A stretch of 64,000 bases of DNA from an uncultured Bacteroidia bacterium (GTDB lineage: Bacteria > Bacteroidota > Bacteroidia > Bacteroidales > UBA932). Positions within the stretch are counted from its first letter, which is position 1. Every line of letters begins with the position of its first letter. Positions 51,716-60,851 of the stretch are shown here, in pieces. Under the pieces are notes generated by a model. That model was given only the letters and a program-made list of their open reading frames with translations, had not been told where the DNA came from and did no database searches. The stretch covers positions 34,833-98,832 of the forward strand of contig CACZUR010000010.1 of assembly GCA_902784435.1 (NCBI GenBank), in the 5' to 3' direction. A program made the translations under genes and the position numbers.

Positions 51716-53724
51716 TGAGTAAACTTTTAAATATTGCCAGGCTCTCGGGCCTGGCTTTGCTTATGATAGCAAGCGCTTGTAACCAACAGCCCAAGAACAT
51801 CTTCCTGCAGGAGTGGGACACCCCTTACGGCACCGCTCCGTTCTCTAAAATCACGGTGGACCAGTATATGCCCGCCTTCAAGGCCGGCATCGAGGAGCAG
51901 AAGGCCAACGTCCAGGCCATCATCGCCTGCAAAGAGGCTCCCACCTTCGAGAACACCGTCCTGGCCTTCGAGAAATCCAGCCCCATCCTGGACAAGGTGC
52001 AGGGAGTCTTCTTCAACCTGAGCGAAAGCGACTCCACGCCCGAGATGCAGGCCATCGAGGAAGAGGCGCTTCCGATGCTCACAGAGGCCTCCAATGAGAT
52101 CATGATGAACGAAGACCTGTTCGCCCGCGTAAAGGCCGTCTACGAGGCTTCTGAGGGCCTTACGCGCGAACAGCAGATGGTGGTGAAGAAACTCTACCAG
52201 AGCTTCGAGCGCAACGGCGTGGGCCTGTCGGCCGAAAAGAAGGCCCGCTTTGCGGAAATCAGCACCCGCCTGAGCACCCTTTCGCAGAAGTTCGGACAGA
52301 ATCTGCTGGCCGAAAACAATGCCTTCAAGGAAGCTACGGGCATCACCGTGAGCGAATACTACGACTTCATGTCTTCCTGCCCGGACAGGGCCAAGCGTGA
52401 GCAGGTGTTCAAGGCCTATGCCGCCCGCGGCAACAACGGCGACGAGCACGACAACAACGCCATCGTCCTGGAAATCCTGAAGCTGCGCGCCGAAATGGCC
52501 CAGCTGCTGGGCTATCCTTCCTTTGCCGCCTTCCAGCTGTCGGACAAGATGGCCGGCGATCCCGCTACCGTGGACAACTTCCTGCAGCCCATCATGGACG
52601 CAGCCATGCGCAAGGCCGGGGAAGAGAAGGCCGACATGGAAAAGCTGGCCGGCCACAAGATTGAGGCCTGGGACTGGAGCTACTATGCAGAGAAAGTGCG
52701 GGCGCAGAAATTTGCCCTGGACGAAAGCCAGACCAAGCCTTACTTCCAGGCCGACAGCGTGCTGAAGGGCGTTTTCACCGCCGCCGAAAAGATTTATGGC
52801 ATCTGCATCGAGGAAGCCCCCGAAGTGGAGGTGTACAACCCCGAGGTACGGGCCTATAAGCTCACGGAACCCGACGGCGGCCTCATCGGCATCTTCTACC
52901 GCGACTACTATGTGCGTCCCACCAAACGCGGCGGCGCCTGGATGAACAACTTCCGCGACCAGGAAACCGGCATCCGTCCGGTGATTGTGAACGTGTGCAA
53001 CTTCCCGGCCCCCGGCACCGACCCCACGGACGCCAAGCCCAGCCTCCTCACCATCGACAATGTGCAGACGGCCTTCCACGAGTTCGGGCATGCCCTGCAC
53101 GGCTTCCTGTCCCAGTGCAACTACACCAGCGTTTCCGGCACCAGCGTGGCCCGCGACTTCGTGGAAATGTTCTCCCAGTTCAACGAGAACTTCGCCTTCG
53201 TGCCCGAAATTCTGGGCGCCTATGCGAACAACTGCTACACCGGCGAACCCATTCCCGCAGAGCTGGTGGAGAAAATCCAGAAGGCCCTCAAATTCAACCA
53301 GGGCTTCATGACCGGCGAACTGTGCGCCGCCTCCATCCTGGACATGAAGTGGCACGAACTGTCCCTGAACCAGCTCTCCGCCATGAAGGGCCCGGAAGAC
53401 ATCCGGGACTTCGAACAGATGGTCTGCCGGAAGATGGGCCTCATCGGCGAGATCATCCCGCGCTACCGCACCACCTACTTCAACCACATTTTCAACAGCG
53501 GATACAGCGCCGGCTACTACAGCTACCTGTGGAGCGAAGTGCTGGCCGTAGACGCCTGGGAGAAGTTCAAGGCCGACGGCGTGTTCAACAAGGCCACGGC
53601 CAATGCCTTCCGCAAGACCTTCCTGGAGAAGGGCGGTTCCGAAGAGCCCATGGTGCTATACAGGCAGTTCCGCGGCGCGGAGCCCGATCCTTCGGCCCTC
53701 ATGCGGGCACGTGGCCTGGAATAG
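51715..53724 (+). CDS. M3 family oligopeptidase lipoprotein (Dcp-like)
   Basis: This encodes 669 residues. The lipobox Cys is residue 22 (IASACNQQPK). The M3 fold is complete: a long helical N-terminal half, the zinc motif HEFGHALHGFLSQ, the downstream Glu in VARDFVEMFSQF and the C-terminal YLWSEVLAVDAW. It resembles peptidyl-dipeptidase Dcp, here exported and lipid-anchored. It cuts short peptides. It is coupled to the DUF5689 gene by a one-base overlap (TAATG), so it belongs to the operon, although a peptidase does not obviously fit a nucleic-acid role; it could process peptides from captured nucleoprotein. Confidence 0.9.
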   Translation: MSKLLNIARLSGLALLMIASACNQQPKNIFLQEWDTPYGTAPFSKITVDQYMPAFKAGIEEQKANVQAIIACKEAPTFENTVLAFEKSSPILDKVQGVFFNLSESDSTPEMQAIEEEALPMLTEASNEIMMNEDLFARVKAVYEASEGLTREQQMVVKKLYQSFERNGVGLSAEKKARFAEISTRLSTLSQKFGQNLLAENNAFKEATGITVSEYYDFMSSCPDRAKREQVFKAYAARGNNGDEHDNNAIVLEILKLRAEMAQLLGYPSFAAFQLSDKMAGDPATVDNFLQPIMDAAMRKAGEEKADMEKLAGHKIEAWDWSYYAEKVRAQKFALDESQTKPYFQADSVLKGVFTAAEKIYGICIEEAPEVEVYNPEVRAYKLTEPDGGLIGIFYRDYYVRPTKRGGAWMNNFRDQETGIRPVIVNVCNFPAPGTDPTDAKPSLLTIDNVQTAFHEFGHALHGFLSQCNYTSVSGTSVARDFVEMFSQFNENFAFVPEILGAYANNCYTGEPIPAELVEKIQKALKFNQGFMTGELCAASILDMKWHELSLNQLSAMKGPEDIRDFEQMVCRKMGLIGEIIPRYRTTYFNHIFNSGYSAGYYSYLWSEVLAVDAWEKFKADGVFNKATANAFRKTFLEKGGSEEPMVLYRQFRGAEPDPSALMRARGLE

Positions 53725-54696
53725 CTAGCGGATGTAACTGGTGAGGAGCTTCATGCCCTCATCGGGAACAAAGCAGATATCGTCGGCATCGGCGGGAATG
53801 AGCACAGTCTCTCCCTGGCCGATGCCGATTTCCTGTCCGTCCACCTCCAGGGAACCGCTGCCGGAGAGGCACATGATCACCAGGAAGGAGTCGATGGCCG
53901 ACAGGTCCTTGGCATAGGGGAGGGTGAGGTCCAGGATGGACGTGGTGAAATACGGGCAGCTCACCACCTCTATTTCCTCGTCCCGGGCGGGGGTGTACTC
54001 CGTGCGGTAGTTGTCGTAGACGGTATAGTCGATGGCATCCTTGGCCAGTTCCGTGTGCACCTCCCGCGGCTTTCCGTCCAGGCCCAGGCGGCCGTAGTCG
54101 TAAATGCGGTAGGTGATGTCCGAGGTCTGCTGGATTTCTGCGATGAAACACCCGCCGCAGATGGCGTGGATGCGGCCTGCGGGCAGGAAGAAGACGTCGC
54201 CGGGCTTTACCTCGTGGCGGGCCAGGACATCGGTGATGGTGCCGTCGGCCACCCTGGCGGCATATTCTTCCGGAGTGATGTGTTTCGTGAGGCCGGAGAG
54301 CAGGTGGGCCCCGGGCCGGGCGTCCACTACGTACCACATTTCGGTCTTCCCCTTGGAGCCGTTGTGCCTTGCGGCGGCCAGTTCATCGTTCGGGTGCACC
54401 TGGATGGACAGGTCCGTGAGCGCGTCGATGAATTTGATCAGGAGGGGAAACTCGTCGCCGGTATTCCGGTACACGTGCTCTCCCACCAGGGCACCTTTGT
54501 AAGTGTGCACCAGCTCGGCGATGGTCTTGCCGGCCAGGGGGCCTTCCAGGACCACACTCTCGTTGCCCTTTACGCCGGAGAGTTCCCAGCTTTCCCCAAT
54601 GTGTTTCTGTTCGGTTTCGATGCCTTTGTAGGGGGCGATCCTTTCGCCGCCCCAGACAATGGTCTTCAGGATAGGTTCAAACTTTAACGGATACAT
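53725..54696 (-). CDS. manA: Mannose-6-phosphate isomerase, class I
   Basis: This encodes 323 residues, the short Bacillus-type class I enzyme. The cupin motifs are intact: TIVWGGERIA, LLIKFIDALTDLSIQVHPND (metal His), KTEMWYVVDARPGA and FFLPAGRIHAI. It converts mannose-6-phosphate to fructose-6-phosphate. The ATG at 54696 starts MYPLKFEPI; an in-frame start at 54714 would lie in the mannosidase gene. It directly follows a GH92 mannosidase gene (1-bp gap), so mannose release and entry into glycolysis are co-expressed. Confidence 0.92.
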   Translation of the reverse strand: MYPLKFEPILKTIVWGGERIAPYKGIETEQKHIGESWELSGVKGNESVVLEGPLAGKTIAELVHTYKGALVGEHVYRNTGDEFPLLIKFIDALTDLSIQVHPNDELAAARHNGSKGKTEMWYVVDARPGAHLLSGLTKHITPEEYAARVADGTITDVLARHEVKPGDVFFLPAGRIHAICGGCFIAEIQQTSDITYRIYDYGRLGLDGKPREVHTELAKDAIDYTVYDNYRTEYTPARDEEIEVVSCPYFTTSILDLTLPYAKDLSAIDSFLVIMCLSGSGSLEVDGQEIGIGQGETVLIPADADDICFVPDEGMKLLTSYIR

Positions 54697-54697
54697 A

Positions 54698-56911
54698 TTA
54701 TTTTCCCATTTCAAATTCCAAAGTTCCGCCGGCCGTCAGGTCGGCATATTCGATATAAGGTTTGTCGTAGGGCTGTCCGTTCAGGCGGACGCCCCGGATG
54801 TACCGGTTCTCTTCCGAAAGGCCTTTGGCCTTGATGCTGAGTTCCCCGCCGGCTACTTTTACCCGCATCTCGGGGAAGAGGGGCGCGCCGAACCAGAAGC
54901 GGGTGCTGGCCGGTTCCGTCTGATAGAAGCCCATGGCCGACAGCACGTACCAGGCGCTCATCTGGCCCACGTCTTCGTTGCCGGCGAGGCCTTCCACGTC
55001 GTTGAAATACATTTCCTTATAGACCTGGCGGATGCGGTCGGCGGCCTTGTCCGGCTGCCCCAGCATGCTGTACAGGTACAGCGTATGGTGGCTGGGCTCG
55101 TTGCCGTGGGCATACTGGCCGATGAGTCCGGAGATGTCCGGCGATGCGTTTTCCCCTTCAATGTGGTCCGGGGCTTCGAACAGGCCGTCCAGCTTGGCCA
55201 GGGTGGCTTCCCGGCTGCCGAAGAGTTCCACCAGGCCGTCTACGTCCTGGGGAACCAGCCACAGGTACTGCCAGCCGGTGCCTTCGCAGTAATCGGAAGT
55301 CTCGTGACGGGAGTAGATGGGGTCGAAGGGCTCGGTGAACGTGCCGTCCGTCTTGCGCCCGCGCATGAACTGGCTTTCGGGGTCCCAGAAATGCCGGTAG
55401 GAGTGGCTGCGCTCCCGATATTCGGCCGCCACATCCTCCTTCCCCAGCACGGCTGCTGCATGGGAGAGGGCGGCGTCGGCAATGGCATACTCCATGTCGT
55501 TGGCCACCGATTCGCGGTAAAGATCGGCCGGGATGAAACCGTACCGGCGGCGCAGGTCCTGCCCGCGGTCTGTCTGGTTGGCGGTGGCGGTCATGGCTTC
55601 CAGGAGCTGCTCGTTCGTGAGGCCGGCGCGGAAGCCCTTGACAATGGCATCGGCAAAGACGATGAGGCCGGGGTTCCCCACCATGCAGTCTGTTTCGTTG
55701 CCCATCAGGTGCCAGACGGGAAGGTCTCCCTGCTCCTGATAGATGTGCCAGAAGGTTTGCACGATGTCTTCCATCTTTTCCGGATGGATGAGGGTCATCA
55801 GGGGCTGGGCGGCGCGGTAGGTGTCCCAGAGCGAGAACGTGGTGTAGTTCTGGAAGTCCCCTTTGCGCACCAGGTCGTCGGAGCCGCGGTACTGGCCGTC
55901 TACGTCGTTGTAGGCCGAAGGGGCAATCATGCTATGGTAAAGCGCCGTATAGAAAACGGTGCGGGTATCTGCGTCCGGACACTGGATGCGGATTTTGCCC
56001 AGTTCGTCGTTCCAGGCCTGCCGGGCGGCGGCGCGGGTGGCGTCAAAATCCCAGCCGGGCAGCTCGGCCGCCAGGTTGGCCCGGGCCCCTTCCATGGAAA
56101 CGGGGGAGAGGGCCACCTTTACCAGGATCTGTTCCCCCTCCTCCGTATGGCCCAGGGTATAGTAGCCGTAGAGGGGCTTCCGGTCCACGCCGCGCTCGCT
56201 GTCGTTGGCGGGATTTTCGGCCACGGAGAATTGGGCGGCGGGGCGGGAGAATTCCGCCCAGAAGAAGATTTTCTGGTTCTTGGCCCAGCCGGTGGAGAAG
56301 CGGCAGCCGCCGATGGCATTCACATGCCCGTCCTCGTCCTTGAGCACCCGGAATTCGGCATTCGTGACATCGTCCCAACAGCCGCCGTTTTCCAGGTCGA
56401 AGACCAGCGCGGCGTCTTCTGAGGCGGGGAAGGTATAGCGGTGGAAACCCACGCGCGAAGTGGCCGTGAGTTCGGCCTGGATGCCGTAGCGGGCCAGCGG
56501 AACGCTGTAGTAGCCGGGCTCGCAGATTTCCTGGGAACGCAGGGCATAGCTCCAGGCGCCGCGGGCGGGGTTGGCCTCCGTGCCGCGTTCCGGCGTGGTG
56601 GGCCCTGTCACGGGCATGACGGTGATGTCAAAGAGATCGCCGATGCCGGTGCCGCTCAGGTGGGTGTGGCTGAAGCCGATGACGGTGGAGTCGCTGTCGT
56701 GGTAGCCGGAGCACCAGTCCCAATCCTGCGGAATGCTGGTGGGGCCCAGCTGCACCAGGCCGAAGGGCACATTGGCGCCCACGAACACGTGCCCGTGCCC
56801 GCCGGTGCCTATCTTGGGATTCACATAAGCGGCGTAATCATCGGCATGATGGCAAGCTGCGGCGCCCAGAAGGAGGAGGGCGGCGGCCAGAAGAACAGAA
56901 TGGAATTTCAT
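54698..56911 (-). CDS. GH92 alpha-mannosidase lipoprotein
   Basis: This encodes 737 residues. The lipobox Cys is residue 20 (LLLGAAACHHADD). GH92 marks follow: YVNPKIGTGGHGHVFVGANV, PFGLVQLGPTS, GFSHTHLSGTGIGD, SLWDTYRAAQPLMTLIHPEK, GNEPSHHTLYLYSMLG and NEDVGQMSAWYVLSAMGFY. The last usually reads NDDxG, so one Asp is Glu here. GH92 enzymes are Ca2+-dependent exo-alpha-mannosidases acting on N-glycan and yeast mannan linkages. The lipid anchor suggests periplasmic or surface action. No TonB/SusD pair is adjacent, so this is an isolated pair with manA. Confidence 0.92.
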   Translation of the reverse strand: MKFHSVLLAAALLLLGAAACHHADDYAAYVNPKIGTGGHGHVFVGANVPFGLVQLGPTSIPQDWDWCSGYHDSDSTVIGFSHTHLSGTGIGDLFDITVMPVTGPTTPERGTEANPARGAWSYALRSQEICEPGYYSVPLARYGIQAELTATSRVGFHRYTFPASEDAALVFDLENGGCWDDVTNAEFRVLKDEDGHVNAIGGCRFSTGWAKNQKIFFWAEFSRPAAQFSVAENPANDSERGVDRKPLYGYYTLGHTEEGEQILVKVALSPVSMEGARANLAAELPGWDFDATRAAARQAWNDELGKIRIQCPDADTRTVFYTALYHSMIAPSAYNDVDGQYRGSDDLVRKGDFQNYTTFSLWDTYRAAQPLMTLIHPEKMEDIVQTFWHIYQEQGDLPVWHLMGNETDCMVGNPGLIVFADAIVKGFRAGLTNEQLLEAMTATANQTDRGQDLRRRYGFIPADLYRESVANDMEYAIADAALSHAAAVLGKEDVAAEYRERSHSYRHFWDPESQFMRGRKTDGTFTEPFDPIYSRHETSDYCEGTGWQYLWLVPQDVDGLVELFGSREATLAKLDGLFEAPDHIEGENASPDISGLIGQYAHGNEPSHHTLYLYSMLGQPDKAADRIRQVYKEMYFNDVEGLAGNEDVGQMSAWYVLSAMGFYQTEPASTRFWFGAPLFPEMRVKVAGGELSIKAKGLSEENRYIRGVRLNGQPYDKPYIEYADLTAGGTLEFEMGK

Positions 56912-56949
56912 ATCAGTATTCAGGTTATTGGCGGTTTCTCGGCTAATTT

Positions 56950-57011
56950 GCAAATTTACGAAAAAAGGCTGAAGGAAAACGCATTCGCCGAATTTTTATA
57001 GTTATCTTTGT
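56950..57011. promoter_or_regulatory. Divergent promoters of the GH92 and CotH genes
   Basis: On the minus strand TAAATTTGC (56958-56950) is the -7 box of the mannosidase operon. On the plus strand TATCTTTGT (57003-57011) is that of the CotH gene, whose GTG at 57015 is five bases past its G. Confidence 0.72.
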
Positions 57012-57014
57012 GCT

Positions 57015-58763
57015 GTGAAAAGAATAGGAATCATCGCAGCAGCGCTCCTCCTGGTATGGGCCTGCCAGCCGGAAAACATCATTCCGCCGGAGCCGGAAAA
57101 GCCGCAGAAAGAAGATACCGAGCCGGAGAAGCCGGTCGTGCCCAAAGTGCCTGTCAAACTCAGCGGCACCGTCATCGGCACGCAGCGCAGTGTCGACTAC
57201 GACACCAACCAGTCCAGCACCACGGTCAATACCCGGGCCAACGTCTTTGACGGCAATTTTGAGACTTTTTTCGCGTCCTACGACCGCAGCCGCACCTGGG
57301 TGGGCCTGGACCTGGGCACGCCGCACGTCATTACCAAGGTGGGTTATTCTCCCCGCATCGGCCAGGAAGGCCGCGTGGAACTGGCCCTCATAGAGGGGGC
57401 CAACAAGCCCGATTTTTCCGACGCCCTGCCCCTTGCCATCATTAAGCAGAAGGGGACGGCCCGCCAGATGTCCTATTTGAATATCCGTTTTTCCCGCGGC
57501 GTCCGCTATGTGCGCTATGTGGGTCCCAACAATGCCCGCTGCAACCTCTCGGAGCTGGAATTCCATGGATGGGAAGACGCCGGCGACGACAGTCAGTTAT
57601 ACCAGCTCACCAACCTCCCCACCGTTGTAATCAATACCGCCGGGGCGAAAGACATCACTTCCAAGGAGGTGTATATCCAGTCCAACGTGTACATCGTCTC
57701 CGAAGATGGAAAGAACCTGCTTTCTGCCGCAGAAACGGAGATCAAGGGCCGCGGGAATGCCAGCTGGAACTTCCCCAAGAAGCCTTACAAACTGCGTTTC
57801 AAGGAAAAGCAGCGGCCCCTGGGGGCGCCGGCCAACGACCGCAAATGGACCCTGATCAACAACTACGGGGACAAGACCCTCATGCGCAATATCCTGGCTT
57901 TTGAGGTGAGCCGCCGCGTGGGCATGGCGTATACGCCTTTCTGCACGCCCGTGGATGTAATCCTGAACGGGGAGTACGAGGGCTGCTACCAGTTCTGTGA
58001 CCAGGTAGAGGTGGACGGGAAGCGGGTTCCCGCCAAGGAGGGATACCTCATAGAGATAGATGCCTACAACTATACGGAGCAGGTGGTTTTCAATACCTCC
58101 AGGGGCACTCCCGTCACCATCAAGTACCCGGACGCAGACGAAATCACTTCTGCTCAGCGGAGCTTCATCCAGAACTATTTCACCCGGTTTGAGAATGCCG
58201 TCAACGCTTCCAACTATGCCGATGCCACCAATGGTTACAGGAAGTACCTGGATGTGGACAGTTTCCTCCGGAACTTCATCATCGGGGAGTTCTGCGGCAA
58301 CACGGATACCTACTGGAGCGTGTACATGTACAAGGACGGTGCGGACGGCGTGTTCTACACGGGTCCGGCATGGGACTATGACCTGGCCTTTGAGAACGAC
58401 GGCCGCACCTACCCCATCAATACCCTCACGGACTACATTTACTGCACAAAAGGCTCGGTGGCTTCCGGTTCCGTTCGCCAGATGGTAGACCGGATCGTGA
58501 AGAACGATCCCGCCTCCCGCGCCCGTCTGGCGGCCATCTGGGACGCCTATAAAGGCGGCCTTTCCAACCTCAATGACTATGTAGACCAGACCGCTGCGCT
58601 CCTGAAGGAGTCCCAGCAGCTCAATTTCAAGCGCTGGCCCATCATGAACGAGTGGGTGCACCAGAATCCCAAGGTTGAAGGCTCCTATGCCGGAGAGGTC
58701 AAGCGCGTCAAGGACTACATCACCGCCCGCCTTACCAAGTTCGACCAGCTGGTGCACAAATAG
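57015..58763 (+). CDS. CotH kinase family lipoprotein
   Basis: This encodes 582 residues from a GTG start. The lipobox Cys is residue 17 (LLLVWACQPE). A Pro/Glu/Lys-rich linker (about 20-45) leads to a discoidin-like domain (about 50-190, NVFDGNFETFFASYDRSRTW). The CotH domain follows (about 210-575): AETEIKGRGNASWNFPKKPY, KWTLINNYGDKTLMRNILAF, the catalytic-type YTGPAWDYDLAFEND and FIIGEFCGNTDTYW. CotH proteins are atypical kinases that phosphorylate secreted proteins, or act in spore coats and cellulosomes. The substrate is unknown. The GTG is the only start that fits the signal peptide and lies at the predicted transcription start. Confidence 0.85.
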   Translation: MKRIGIIAAALLLVWACQPENIIPPEPEKPQKEDTEPEKPVVPKVPVKLSGTVIGTQRSVDYDTNQSSTTVNTRANVFDGNFETFFASYDRSRTWVGLDLGTPHVITKVGYSPRIGQEGRVELALIEGANKPDFSDALPLAIIKQKGTARQMSYLNIRFSRGVRYVRYVGPNNARCNLSELEFHGWEDAGDDSQLYQLTNLPTVVINTAGAKDITSKEVYIQSNVYIVSEDGKNLLSAAETEIKGRGNASWNFPKKPYKLRFKEKQRPLGAPANDRKWTLINNYGDKTLMRNILAFEVSRRVGMAYTPFCTPVDVILNGEYEGCYQFCDQVEVDGKRVPAKEGYLIEIDAYNYTEQVVFNTSRGTPVTIKYPDADEITSAQRSFIQNYFTRFENAVNASNYADATNGYRKYLDVDSFLRNFIIGEFCGNTDTYWSVYMYKDGADGVFYTGPAWDYDLAFENDGRTYPINTLTDYIYCTKGSVASGSVRQMVDRIVKNDPASRARLAAIWDAYKGGLSNLNDYVDQTAALLKESQQLNFKRWPIMNEWVHQNPKVEGSYAGEVKRVKDYITARLTKFDQLVHK

Positions 58764-58778
58764 TCTCCCCGGAAGTGG

Positions 58779-58880
58779 CAAAAACTTTGAAATTTTAACG
58801 TATATAGATATTCCTCCCGGCTGTTTGGCTGGGAGGAAGATGCGTAAGTGGCTGTGCTGTAGTTACTTAAGAAAAACGGC
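58779..58880 (+). repeat. RAYT-associated hairpin element, copy D
   Basis: It runs in the same orientation as copies A and B. The core TTCCTCCCGGCTGTTTGGC is identical to that of copy E, and the right arm GCTGGGAGGAA completes the stem. The right end AAGAAAAACGGC is followed by CTCCATTT, an extension shared with copy E. D and E form a subfamily distinct from A, B and C. Confidence 0.85.
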
Positions 58881-58887
58881 CTCCATT

Positions 58888-58972
58888 TACGAAAAATGCC
58901 AGAATGTCAGTATCACTCCGCTGCCACGTTTTTTGATAGATTGGAGCAAAACGCTGATATATGGGCAGATTA
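58888..58972 (+). repeat. 85-bp direct repeat, left copy
   Basis: This differs from 62029-62113 at one base only (TATCACTCC against TATCGCTCC). It contains TGCCA-GAA-TGTCA, an imperfect palindrome, and the run CGTTTTTTGATAGATTGG. Near its right end ATGGGCAGATTA opens a short frame of 28 codons ending over the ridA start. Confidence 0.92.
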
Positions 58973-59043
58973 CGGCTCCCGGGAGAAGGGGAGGAGTATT
59001 TCTGGAAAAAGTTGTATCTTTACGGAAGAAACACGATACGCGT

Positions 59044-59421
59044 ATGAAACCCATCAAGACTTCGAATGCCCCAGAGGCAATAGGTCCCTACAGCCAGGCC
59101 GTCGACAGCGGCACAGGGCTGGTATTCCTGTCCGGACAGCTTCCCATCGACCCAGCTACCGGAGCGTTCCCCGAGGGGGGGGTGAAGGAGCAGACGAGGC
59201 AGAGCCTTCTCAACGTCGCAGCCATCCTCAGGGAGGCCGGTCTCGGCCTCGGGAATGTCGTCAAGACGACGGTCTTCCTCTCCGACATGGGGGACTTCGC
59301 AGCAATGAATGAGGTCTACGCGGAGTTCTTCTCCGCTCCTTTCCCCGCCCGCAGCGCAGTGGCGGTGAAGGCCCTCCCCAAGGGAGCCCTCGTGGAGATA
59401 GAATGCATTGCGGTTAGGTAA
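59044..59421 (+). CDS. ridA: RidA family reactive-intermediate deaminase
   Basis: This encodes 125 residues, full length. Family marks are IGPYSQAVDSGTGLVFLSGQ, the Arg in FPARSAVAVKALPKGALVEI that binds the substrate carboxylate, and the final EIECIAV. It hydrolyses 2-aminoacrylate and other enamine/imine products of PLP enzymes. A weak -7 box (TATCTTTAC, 59015-59023) lies 20 bases before the ATG. Leucine codons here are mostly CTC, unlike the CTG-rich genes before 58.8 kb. The C1B peptidase gene starts 12 bp downstream. Confidence 0.93.
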   Translation: MKPIKTSNAPEAIGPYSQAVDSGTGLVFLSGQLPIDPATGAFPEGGVKEQTRQSLLNVAAILREAGLGLGNVVKTTVFLSDMGDFAAMNEVYAEFFSAPFPARSAVAVKALPKGALVEIECIAVR

Positions 59422-59433
59422 GACTCTCTCACT

Positions 59434-60825
59434 ATGAAAAGAATCATCCTCATTCTTGCTGCAGGGATTTTCTCCCTGTCCGCCCTTGCCCAGAAGCCCG
59501 CGGGCGATACCAAGGGCGGCATATCCGCCGACATGCTCCGGGAACTGGCTGGAGCTTACGAGGGCAGCGCCGCGGACAAGGCCCTCCGGAACGCCCTGAA
59601 CGGAACGCCCATCAACGTGCTAGCCGTCTCGGCCGATCGTCCGGTGACAATGGACACGCATTTCTCCGACGAGGTCCTCACCAAGGGGCGCACCGACCAG
59701 AAATCCTCCGGGCGCTGCTGGCTCTTCACCGGCCTGAACGTCCTCCGCGCCCGTATGATCCAGCGGCACGACCTGGGGGCCTTCACCTTCTCGCAGAATT
59801 ACCTCTTCTTCTATGATCAGCTGGAGAAGTCCAACCTTTTCCTGCAGGGGATCATCGACACGCGGGACCTTCCCCTGGAAGACCGCAAGGTGGACTGGCT
59901 GCTCTCCAATCCGCTCGGGGACGGAGGGCAGTTCACCGGGGTGTCGAACCTCGTAATGAAGTACGGCGTGGTCCCTTCCGAGGCCATGGGCGAGACCCTG
60001 TCCGCCAACAACACCTCCCAGATGAGCGCGCAGATCAAGACCAAGCTCCGGGAGGACGCCCTTGCCCTCCGCGGGGCCAGGCCCGACCAGCTCCAGTCCA
60101 TGAAGATTGGCATGCTCAAGGAGGTGTACCGGATGCTCGCCCTCTGCCTGGGCGTTCCGCCGACGGAGTTCACCTGGTCCCGCTACAACTCCAGGGGCGA
60201 GTTTGTCAGCGAGAAGACTTACACTCCGAAGGGCTTCTATGAGGAGTTCATCGGCGAGGATTTGGAAAACAACTACATCATGGTGATGAACAACCCCGCC
60301 GTCGAGTACGGGAAGGTTTATGAGATCGAGTACGACCGCCATGTTTACGACGGGCAGAACTGGGTCTATCTCAACCTCCCCATCGAGCGCATCAAGGAGA
60401 TGGCCATCGCCTCCATCAAGGACAACACCGCCCTGTATTTCTCCTGTGACGTGGGCAAGTTCCTGGACCGTTCCCGCGGGGTCGCAGACCTCAGGAATTT
60501 CGATTACGAGTCCCTGATGGGGGTCTCCTTCGGCATGGACAAGAAGCAGCGCATTCTCACCCATGCCAGCGGCTCCACCCACGCGATGACCCTCATCGCC
60601 GTGGATATCCGGGACGGCAGGCCCGTCAAGTGGATGGTCGAAAACAGCTGGGGGGCCAACAGCGGATACAGGGGGAACATCATCATGACCGACGAATGGT
60701 TCGACGAATACATGTTCCGCCTTGTGGTCGAGAAGAAATACGTCCCCGACGACATCATGGCGCTCCTGCGCCAGAAACCTGTGATGCTGCCCTCCTGGGA
60801 CCCCATGTTCGCACCCGAGGAGTGA
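59434..60825 (+). CDS. Secreted C1B papain-like peptidase (aminopeptidase C/bleomycin hydrolase type)
   Basis: This encodes 463 residues with a signal peptide (MKRIILILAAGIFSLSALAQ). The catalytic Cys is in QKSSGRCWLFTGLNVLR with the oxyanion Gln before it. His is in GSTHAMTLIAVDIRDG and Asn in VENSWGANSGYRGN. The length and these motifs place it in the bleomycin hydrolase family, whose cytoplasmic members act as aminopeptidases; the signal peptide makes this one periplasmic or secreted. It is co-oriented with ridA and shares its CTC-rich codon use. The stop is 26 bp from the convergent gene. Confidence 0.9.
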   Translation: MKRIILILAAGIFSLSALAQKPAGDTKGGISADMLRELAGAYEGSAADKALRNALNGTPINVLAVSADRPVTMDTHFSDEVLTKGRTDQKSSGRCWLFTGLNVLRARMIQRHDLGAFTFSQNYLFFYDQLEKSNLFLQGIIDTRDLPLEDRKVDWLLSNPLGDGGQFTGVSNLVMKYGVVPSEAMGETLSANNTSQMSAQIKTKLREDALALRGARPDQLQSMKIGMLKEVYRMLALCLGVPPTEFTWSRYNSRGEFVSEKTYTPKGFYEEFIGEDLENNYIMVMNNPAVEYGKVYEIEYDRHVYDGQNWVYLNLPIERIKEMAIASIKDNTALYFSCDVGKFLDRSRGVADLRNFDYESLMGVSFGMDKKQRILTHASGSTHAMTLIAVDIRDGRPVKWMVENSWGANSGYRGNIIMTDEWFDEYMFRLVVEKKYVPDDIMALLRQKPVMLPSWDPMFAPEE

Positions 60826-60851
60826 ATAACTTGGGCTGAGTCGGCTGAGGC

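Noticed and set aside
58888-58972. Small protein encoded by the 85-bp repeat (frame with RLEQNADIWADY)
   Set aside because: The frame continues differently after each copy, has no ribosome-binding or promoter context and no further copies to compare.
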